Below are positions 9,101 to 11,668 of a stretch of 11,668 nucleotides of DNA, piece by piece. The stretch is taken from NCBI GenBank assembly GCA_035353175.1, contig DAOPZC010000100.1, forward strand, positions 1-11,668, in the 5' to 3' direction. A model generated the notes under the pieces. That model saw nothing but the letters and a program-made list of their open reading frames with translations. It made no database searches and had not been told where the DNA came from. Numbering within the stretch: the first letter of the stretch is position 1; every line of letters begins with the position of its first letter. The position numbers and the translations under genes are program-made. The stretch comes from DAOPZC01 sp035353175. GTDB taxonomy: Bacteria; Verrucomicrobiota; Kiritimatiellia; RFP12; UBA1067.

Positions 9101-10523
9101 CGGCCAGCGTGACCGGGCCGGTGGTGCCGGGGGTGTCGATCACAACGTTCTCGCCCGGGGCCGTCGGAATCACACCGCCACGCGCCGCGATATGTGCGGA
9201 CGGGGCAGGCGCATAGGGTTTCAGTCCCTCCGTGGCGTCGTACTGCGCGCCGCCGCCGTTAAGACGGATCCAGCCGACGGGTCCTGCGGGGAGCCCGCTG
9301 GCGACCAGGATACGGTTGGCGGATGTGCCGGCGTTCGGCGCGTCGACAACCAGAAAACCGTTGGAAACGGCCAGGCCGGAGAGCGTGAGCGTGGAGGAGC
9401 CGGCAGCGGCGGCCGGGATGGTGATTCGTCCGCTGCCGCTGACCGCGACGGCGGGCAACGTCAGCGCGAAGTTGACGGAAGCCGAAGGGTTGAGCGCCAG
9501 CGTCGACCCGCCGGTGATCAAAAGAGGGCCGGCGCCGAGCGTGCCGGCCGCGTCCACTTCGAGTGTGCCGCCGGAAATCTGGGTGAAACCGCTATAGGTG
9601 TTCGGCGTAGTGAGCGTCCATACTCCCGATCCCTCCTTGAGCAGATTGAGGGTTCCCGCGCCGTTGGACAGGAGACCGGCGAAAACGGCAGGCTGCTCGG
9701 TGTCGTTGACCAGCCGGAAACTGCGCGTGCCGCTGGTCTGGTTCGTGACGGTGCCCGTGAGGGTCACGGGCGCGGTGCCTGCCTGCTCGAATCCGACGGG
9801 ACTGTTGTTGATCGCAAACGAACGGTCGGTCGAGGCGGCCGCGGATCCGGTAAACCGGAACAGGGTTCTGGAGGTTGTGGCCAAGAATCCGTTGCCTGTG
9901 CCGATCGCGCAAGGCACGCCGGCATTTGCCAGCGTGGGAAATTCAATCACACCGTTGTCGACTGTGATGTAAGTCAGTCCAGGATAGGTGTTCTGGGGGT
10001 TAGCGAGGATGATGGTGCCAGCATTGTTATTCTCCACACCTCCCACGCCTGTAACGCGCGCGGCGAGCGTCAGGGTCACACCGGCTGCCGGCCGGACATC
10101 GGCGTAATTGACACCGCCTGCGGTGGAGAGGGATAGATCTCCAGCGCCGCCGATGGTGACGTCGGCTGTGGCGTCCAGCACGGCACCGCCCGAATTGGAC
10201 AGGTAGAGCGTGCAGCCCGCCGGGATGGTGAGGGTTGTCGGCACGTAAAAATAGAGCTGCCGGATGGTGAAGGTCCCCGAATAGTCCAACAGGATGCCGT
10301 TGTTGCGCACCGAGAAATACGCGATGTCCGATGTGCCGCTGGGCACGGCACCGCCCTGCCAGTTGGCTGGGTCGCTCCAAGATGTGCCGTCTCCAGCCCC
10401 GGACCAGTACACGTTTGCGGCGGGTACGGTCAGCGCGAACACCGCGCATAAGAGGGTGCCTGCAACCGGATGGGCGTTAAGAAACAAGGATGGCCGACGC
10501 CATCTGTGCGAGTTAAGTATCAT
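3153..10523 (-). CDS. giant secreted PATR (autotransporter-associated beta-strand repeat) protein with PA14-like modules
   Basis: About 2456 aa. I take ATG 10523; a GTG four codons upstream (10535) is also possible, and neither has a clear ribosome binding site. A signal peptide (to about residue 36) precedes the typical PATR-protein opening VYWSGAGDGTSWSDPANW. The body consists of beta-strand repeats with PATR signatures near 293, 813, 1065 and 1602 (for example NTYSGFTQISGGTLEV). A beta-sandwich-like insert lies at 557-740 (LVPGAVYELRLYTRSW). GGT-type beta-helix rungs follow at about 1286-1476, then an SGY...P repeat pair at 1520-1586. Two PA14-like modules (1710-1866 and 2133-2294) flank a conserved module (1886-2106). 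The last 150 residues resemble the end domain of such proteins (DKWRLVKQGNALFML). No outer-membrane beta-barrel, LPXTG or PEP-CTERM signal is seen, so the export route is unknown. The likely role is surface adhesion or glycan binding, inferred from architecture. Confidence 0.93.
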   Translation of the reverse strand: MILNSHRWRRPSLFLNAHPVAGTLLCAVFALTVPAANVYWSGAGDGTSWSDPANWQGGAVPSGTSDIAYFSVRNNGILLDYSGTFTIRQLYFYVPTTLTIPAGCTLYLSNSGGAVLDATADVTIGGAGDLSLSTAGGVNYADVRPAAGVTLTLAARVTGVGGVENNNAGTIILANPQNTYPGLTYITVDNGVIEFPTLANAGVPCAIGTGNGFLATTSRTLFRFTGSAAASTDRSFAINNSPVGFEQAGTAPVTLTGTVTNQTSGTRSFRLVNDTEQPAVFAGLLSNGAGTLNLLKEGSGVWTLTTPNTYSGFTQISGGTLEVDAAGTLGAGPLLITGGSTLALNPSASVNFALTLPAVAVSGSGRITIPAAAAGSSTLTLSGLAVSNGFLVVDAPNAGTSANRILVASGLPAGPVGWIRLNGGGAQYDATEGLKPYAPAPSAHIAARGGVIPTAPGENVVIDTPGTTGPVTLAAPLTEIGGLSQEEPDTAASVDLAGGALSANQLALSAAGATLTLTNGMLTAAGVSSAVTNIAGLNTVTTAPLTDDASSGISSAKTYTHALDFGDQPVATVNGVAFTQVTAASGTLSGTSYGWSGLPTSKHNNFGDWTNTVPASATGLRALLKDMLYDSRATTVKLTGLVPGAVYELRLYTRSWDGLASTTERTVLYSFHPSADAAPAARFAFDKNHNLPTVIIFRYIAATTELTIVSSSLSVTTNPWSGFYGLTHELLAAADLPDGAATLVLENNNSASAFTVAAAVADNGLPTSLLRTGIGPLTLSGAVNLTGSTTLDGALTLTPPDGVVQTFGPVHGTGGLVKSGGGSVRLQSANLYAGPTLVQAGSLYVSDSAALGSVADGTTVAPGAALALADASVNTLTIKEPVTFAGTGPDGLGALRNDSDAQQQNAFQRLALSGDAMIGGTAATPLIPFEIGKGSFNLRNGTLDLAGHTLTKAGPCAFLLSYSRLTDVTGGAIDVAGGALGLEYSADLGGTSANTLTVRTGANIDLNRVYVPQSWALALEDGAHFSARSSSSLAENVWEGPVSLMGGQALLGGAGSGSISGPVSGPGGLVKSRGTTYLLNPENTYAGTTTVTNGVLYAAAAGSLPDTTPAKLNVRQNGALVVRYADDTATWPLAWAAEDVDAIATTAIFTQNSAALGFDPYYADATYDGDLSGFGLSKYGTRTQTLTGAVNAPGHIRVYDGELVLAGGTYDLIGTSYLFPGYTGSTASLGTLSITGDTQVIGTDTGYQQPASAVSPGHVANSRGILNIRDNAFLQGRLYVAENASGAGAIYQTGGTFNNIGGAGRDGRLGQSGYGYYRLDGGTVTNKGYTQLGSATSAIGILHQTGGSFIFNNGTTPATGVVGTYYGGTLATRGGAGLFHITGGTLDTGNTPLQLAEWDGNGGYVNGYSVLTLEGDALVKTAYVNMADRNSSPISVVNLNGGTLQTQYLRKGMRDNPAAAVAAINFNGGTLRAAASVPLAVTAGVTLPDLTVFGGGAVLDTAGFDPSITNAINAPTGYGVTGIRVTYPGSGYIAPPLVKITGGGGRGATAVAEIDRAAGTLTAIRMTSPGIGYTGVPTVELLGGGYRNIASNGLVTIGADLSAGGLTKRGAGSLSLSGTNTWRGLTTVKEGTLIAAIPAALPAASALLINGGTLSLAGQTLTNVQATITAGGISSGRLVTTALRKEGPGEALLTSDLQLTPAAAPPAAALPGLWEGVFFKNWDTLSPNPKTSVVLTTRAGNGPAASNGAYANGSWVGNNHTWIYSGYLWNRAATNVTWTWRGTFDDNVMLKIDQTLVLNTGNGGATATYTHKPGPHAIEIRFGDGTGGVGPNATITSLGGLTYDAGDGLGLRLLADPGDGSLLTADLRQAAPLPPSAPLPPEVAANVGALAAEYSLVYASDVPVSGGTINGSSGGSPYDIDNSAANSNAFDRVAYYLELVTAGVTNWVWVSFDALALDRSLIGYPTAAKKIVMQRRLANMDVRSNVAGINAVTASQAGNIEFWPNNYGQSDALGIGASSATNNTGYDFGDSMSDAPAAVAGHGSMQLHNAGDGTTLLALSNFGSGNNTLGIGIGNRNVSGSAPDWTFASNGSSYSRRRLYIFTRDVAPGTQPPPAPAVATVAEGTLRLDMPFAGLYEGMVRSAWTATTPNPRTSVQLTTRAGNIPLGNNTTSGNPAITDFWANNNHTWIYTGYLWNRTAADVTWTFAASFDDHAWLMINGQEIVHNINSGWTRKSVTLSPGPHAIEIRYSDGSGNVGPAQSGLPGGLCYSTVVDSTNPADYRVLTDPGDGSLLTTRADESAGGVFADVVWDIAAGATLDLGGQPFALDTLRGAGTLANGVLSGGNTVLSPGGDGALGVMTLAGIAFDGAVTYRADVGPGETSDRVVSSGALDVTGLRVTVNNPSELQINAQYLLLQAEGALTGTPDASVLPDKWRLVKQGNALFMLHPSGTILLLH
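3642..4127 (-). repeat. PA14-like module 2 of the giant protein
   Basis: Residues about 2133-2294. Motifs: NPRTSVQLTTRAGN, NNHTWIYTGYLWNR, FDDHAWLMINGQEIVHN, then SPGPHAIEIRYSDGSGNVGP and a closing LTDPGDGSLLT. The pattern of a short FDD, a two-strand IDG-like turn, then PGPHAIEIRY is that of PA14/GLEYA beta-sandwich domains, which often bind carbohydrate. It is a diverged duplicate of the module at 4926-5396. Confidence 0.7.
4206..4868 (-). other. conserved module between the two PA14-like domains
   Basis: Residues about 1886-2106, with motifs AAEYSLVYASDVPV, PYDIDNSAAN, FDRVAYYLEL, GNIEFWPNNYG, TGYDFGDSMSD, GHGSMQLHN and PDWTFASN. From memory the FDRVAYYLEL, IEFWPNNYG and YDFGD signature also occurs in large secreted proteins of Planctomycetes and Verrucomicrobia, including ones linked to sialate O-acetylesterases. 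The module has no assigned function that I know of. Sequence search would be needed to name it. Confidence 0.55.
4926..5396 (-). repeat. PA14-like module 1 of the giant protein
   Basis: Residues about 1710-1866. Motifs in the same order as module 2: LPGLWEGVFFKNWD, NPKTSVVLTTRAGN, NNHTWIYSGYLWNR, FDDNVMLKIDQTLVLN, KPGPHAIEIRFGDGTGGVGP and LADPGDGSLLT. The close match in order and wording with the module at 3642-4127 indicates an internal duplication. The segment between them is not duplicated. Confidence 0.7.
5556..5720 (-). repeat. PATR unit 4 of the giant protein
   Basis: Residues about 1602-1655: GGLTKRGAGSLSLSGTNTWR followed by a TVKEGTLIA strand and a LLINGGTLSL return strand. This is the most canonical PATR unit in the protein and lies directly before the first PA14-like module. 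Confidence 0.7.
5766..5966 (-). repeat. SGY-type repeat pair in the giant protein
   Basis: Two tandem units (residues about 1520-1586): GIRVTYPGSGYIAPPLVKIT with GGGGRGATAVAEID, then AIRMTSPGIGYTGVPTVELL with GGG. They match the known GSGYTSAPTVTISGGGGSGATA-like repeat found in secreted and phage structural proteins, and they interrupt the beta-helix region. Confidence 0.6.
6096..6668 (-). repeat. GGT/GGS beta-helix rungs in the giant protein
   Basis: Within residues about 1286-1476 the motif TGG(T/S) or NGGT returns at intervals of roughly 20-30 residues: YQTGGTF, RLDGGTV, HQTGGSF, HITGGTL, NLNGGTL and NFNGGTL. This regular recurrence is typical of a right-handed beta-helix stalk. Confidence 0.6.
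7206..7331 (-). repeat. PATR unit 3 of the giant protein
   Basis: Residues about 1065-1106: PGGLVKSRGTTYLLNPENTY followed by AGTTTVTNGVLYAAA. It matches the PATR consensus of a lysine-containing strand, N-T-Y-x-G turn and T-x-V-x-x-G-x-L return strand. Confidence 0.7.
7962..8087 (-). repeat. PATR unit 2 of the giant protein
   Basis: Residues about 813-854: TGGLVKSGGGSVRLQSANLY, then AGPTLVQAGSLYVSDSAALG. It follows the same pattern as the units at 7206-7331 and 9501-9647. Confidence 0.7.
9501..9647 (-). repeat. PATR unit 1 of the giant protein
   Basis: Residues about 293-341: NLLKEGSGVWTLTTPNTYSG, then ISGGTLEVDAAGTLGAGPLL and TGGSTLAL. It is the clearest PATR unit in the N-terminal third. 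Confidence 0.7.
10416..10523 (-). other. signal peptide of the giant protein
   Basis: A basic n-region (SHRWRR) is followed by a hydrophobic run (AGTLLCAVFALTV) and PAA before NVYWSG. Cleavage most likely falls within or after VPAA. This indicates Sec-dependent export. Confidence 0.7.
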
Positions 10524-10535
10524 GATTACCGCCAC

Positions 10536-10686
10536 TCTTTCTTTGTGTGCAGACTAGAATCGGTACGCTGTGCGATGTGTCCCATGGCAACCAACAACCG
10601 CTTTCCGGCTTCAAAGACATCCGTTAGACATGGCCGCCAAAACCCTGTAATCCAAGCTGGAATTCATTATGTGGAATGGGTAAAAT
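10536..10686. promoter_or_regulatory. divergent intergenic region, promoter of the giant gene expected here
   Basis: These 151 bp separate the giant minus-strand gene from the + strand chimeric ORF, so any promoter for the giant gene should lie here or slightly beyond. I cannot assign a convincing -35/-10 pair on either strand. Confidence 0.3.
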
Positions 10687-11061
10687 ATGTCAACCTTGAA
10701 ATTTAGCAAAAAAGTACGGGGCGCGTTGGAAATGCTGTTGCGGGAACGCGGCGGCGTCTGTGTGTCGTGCCCCCGGTGCGGGAGGCTCTGCACGGTGCGC
10801 GACCACCTGCCACCGCACCGGTACTGGTGCATGCCGCTGCGCATGCTGGAGGTGGAGCTCGACCTCCGCGACTTCATCGACGGTCAGATCTTGAACGTTC
10901 TGATCGGCAATGCCGACGCCCACGGCAAGAACTACTCACTGCTCTATCAAGGCGGCCAGCGGCGGCTCTCGCCCTTGGTTGCCGCGCGCGCTCAAGACCG
11001 GCTAAGGCGATGCTGCAGGGGCTTGCTCGCTGAGACCAGAAGGGTAGGATTGCCGGTTTGA
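10687..11061 (+). pseudogene. chimeric ORF carrying a HipA kinase catalytic-loop fossil
   Basis: A 124-codon frame starting at ATG 10687. Residues 58-96 (LDLRDFIDGQILNVLIGNAD, then AHGKNYSLLYQGGQRRLSPL) match the HipA-family Ser/Thr kinase core, whose hallmark is GN-x-DAHGKN. D77 would be the catalytic Asp and N82 the Mg-binding Asn. Intact HipA proteins are roughly 400 aa or more. The nucleotide-binding lobe is missing, and the match stops just after LSPL, where YD with the second Mg-binding Asp should follow. Residues 1-56 are not HipA: they contain C25, C28, C31, C35 and C48, a possible metal-binding knuckle. A near-palindrome (10848-10867, 18 of 20 bases symmetric) lies at the junction. 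No hipB partner is present. It is unlikely to be an active kinase. Confidence 0.6.
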
Positions 11062-11160
11062 AAGCAGATCCTGTGCCGACGACGTCTCGGACTAAGATGT
11101 CCCCCCCCCCAATTATTTTGAGGACTCCGTTAGACTGCGGAAGTAACGGGTCAGTTTCTC

Positions 11161-11179
11161 CCGGTAGACTTTCGGTAGA
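11161..11179 (+). repeat. tandem CCGGTAGA-type pair, 11-bp spacing (pair 1)
   Basis: CCGGTAGA at 11161-11168 is followed by TCGGTAGA at 11172-11179, exactly 11 bp start to start. A second such pair lies 100 bp downstream. One-turn spacing of short direct repeats near an attachment site is typical of recombinase or excisionase binding arrays; the role here is inferred. Confidence 0.5.
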
Positions 11180-11260
11180 GTGCCTGTGGTCAACATCGAC
11201 GAGACCCAATGAAAACCGGCATGAAATCAGTGTTTGCTCCGAACGTCGTGAAGCGGTTTT

Positions 11261-11288
11261 CCGGTAGAAGTCCGGTAGACTGCGGCAG
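11261..11288 (+). repeat. tandem CCGGTAGA pair 2 including the 18-bp terminal repeat, right copy
   Basis: CCGGTAGA at 11261-11268 and 11272-11279 are again 11 bp apart. The second copy is part of the 18-bp sequence 11271-11288 that is identical to 101-118 at the other end of the island. It lies about 115-130 bp inside the right attachment copy. Confidence 0.55.
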
Positions 11289-11304
11289 CAAAATGCCGCA
11301 TTTT
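11281..11304 (+). terminator. possible hairpin terminator / palindrome
   Basis: TGCGGCA (11281-11287) pairs perfectly with TGCCGCA (11294-11300) across a six-base loop, followed by TTTT. An overlapping 17-bp perfect palindrome CAAAATGC-C-GCATTTTG occupies 11289-11305. It could terminate transcription coming from the left on the + strand. Since no intact gene lies upstream on that strand, a protein-binding palindrome is the alternative. Confidence 0.35.
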
Positions 11305-11401
11305 GGTGCAGAATTGAATGCTTTGTGCGAGTCGTAAGAACGCATTGGTTCAGGCACTTGCACGTTCTTGCAGGATCGTGCATTTTGTCGATTTTGGCCT
11401 G

Positions 11402-11456
11402 AAAATCCGCGTGTCGCCGGTTCGATCCCGGCCCTTGTCTCCATTTTTATGCCCTG
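11402..11456 (+). repeat. right attachment site repeat (tRNA-Phe 3' end copy)
   Basis: A direct repeat of 1-55 with two mismatches. The acceptor and discriminator bases read CCTTGTC-T-CCA instead of CCTTGCC-A-CCA. Upstream bases CTG (11399-11401) fit the tRNA-Phe anticodon loop, but the preceding TTGGC cannot pair with the anticodon stem TCCGC, so the 5' half of a tRNA is absent and this is not a tRNA gene. It marks the outer boundary of the island. Confidence 0.8.
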
Positions 11457-11668
11457 AAACTGTCGTCGCTGTTTTGCCAAGTGAACCACTTCGCCACACG
11501 TCAAAAACTGTGGTTCATTGGGTTATTGAATCCAGTCGACTGTTACGCTCGTAAACGACATCCGTCCTTCTCGCAAAAAGAAACATAATGATTGAGTCTT
11601 CATAATATTCGCTTACATGCTTATGCACTTGACTAAGGTGGCCTCATGCGGGATCATTGACGCATGGG
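11457..11668. other. flank beyond the right attachment copy, no gene seen
   Basis: This AT-richer stretch has no supported ORF. An 8-bp inverted repeat TGAACCAC / GTGGTTCA lies at 11482-11489 and 11510-11517. It may be host chromosome or the start of a second element stacked at the same site. Confidence 0.4.

Larger units (their letters stand above)
11062..11401. other. right inner end of the island, non-coding with repeats and hairpins
   Basis: I see no supported gene. The stretch contains a C10 run (11101-11110), TAGACTGCGG at 11131-11140 (also at 106-115 and 11276-11285), the CCGGTAGA repeats, a hairpin at 11281-11304, and an inverted repeat TGCACG / CGTGCA at 11359-11364 and 11377-11382 just inside the attachment copy. 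The frames that stay open across this stretch run into the tRNA-derived repeat and are best read as spurious. Confidence 0.5.

Noticed and set aside
11101..11110. C10 homopolymer as a phase-variation switch
   Set aside because: It lies outside any supported reading frame or recognisable promoter, so there is no gene for it to switch. It could also be a sequencing artefact.
11190..11504. Minus-strand ORF of 104 aa containing METRAGIEPATRGFSG
   Set aside because: The GIEPATRGFS stretch is the reverse-complement translation of the tRNA-Phe T-arm and anticodon-loop repeat. It is a known artefact of tRNA ends and not evidence of a protein.
1..11668. CRISPR array, retron, or complete toxin-antitoxin or defence system
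   Set aside because: No regularly spaced identical repeats, reverse transcriptase motif, nuclease or methylase domain, or intact antitoxin gene could be found on either strand. The only toxin-like trace is the broken HipA segment.

Overview
The window looks like bacterial chromosome from the PVC group (Verrucomicrobiota, Kiritimatiellota or Lentisphaerota). This is inferred from family content: a giant secreted protein built from autotransporter-associated beta-strand (PATR) repeats with PA14-like modules, next to an exported FAD-dependent oxidoreductase of the FAD_oxidored type. The sequence itself contains no phylogenetic marker that would fix the genus.

Layout: the window opens inside the 3' half of a tRNA-Phe gene (positions 1-42, + strand). 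A near-identical copy of that tRNA end plus 13 bp of its downstream flank recurs as a direct repeat at 11402-11456, where the 5' half of a tRNA is absent. The roughly 11.4 kb between them therefore looks like an integrated genomic island with left and right attachment scars. I see no recombinase gene inside it. Short repeats of the form CCGGTAGA, including an identical 18-bp copy near each end and two pairs spaced 11 bp apart near the right end, resemble integrase or excisionase arm sites.

Inside the island, from left to right: about 790 bp with only a possible minus-strand gene fossil (201-380); a minus-strand gene for a signal-peptide-bearing FAD-dependent oxidoreductase (846-2243, 465 aa); a probable decayed, frameshifted coding remnant upstream of it (about 2281-2635); a 0.5-kb spacer with a duplicated palindrome-containing element; and one enormous minus-strand gene (3153-10523, about 2456 aa) taking up nearly two thirds of the window. 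A chimeric + strand ORF (10687-11061) follows, whose second half is a fossil of the HipA kinase catalytic loop. Then comes non-coding DNA with hairpins, the right attachment copy and about 210 bp of lower-GC flank.

Only two genes look intact, and both encode exported proteins. They share a strand but are separated by about 0.9 kb of debris and are probably transcribed independently. The island reads as a decayed element that has kept surface or secreted cargo while losing its mobility genes. I find no CRISPR array, intact insertion sequence, rRNA or intact toxin-antitoxin pair.
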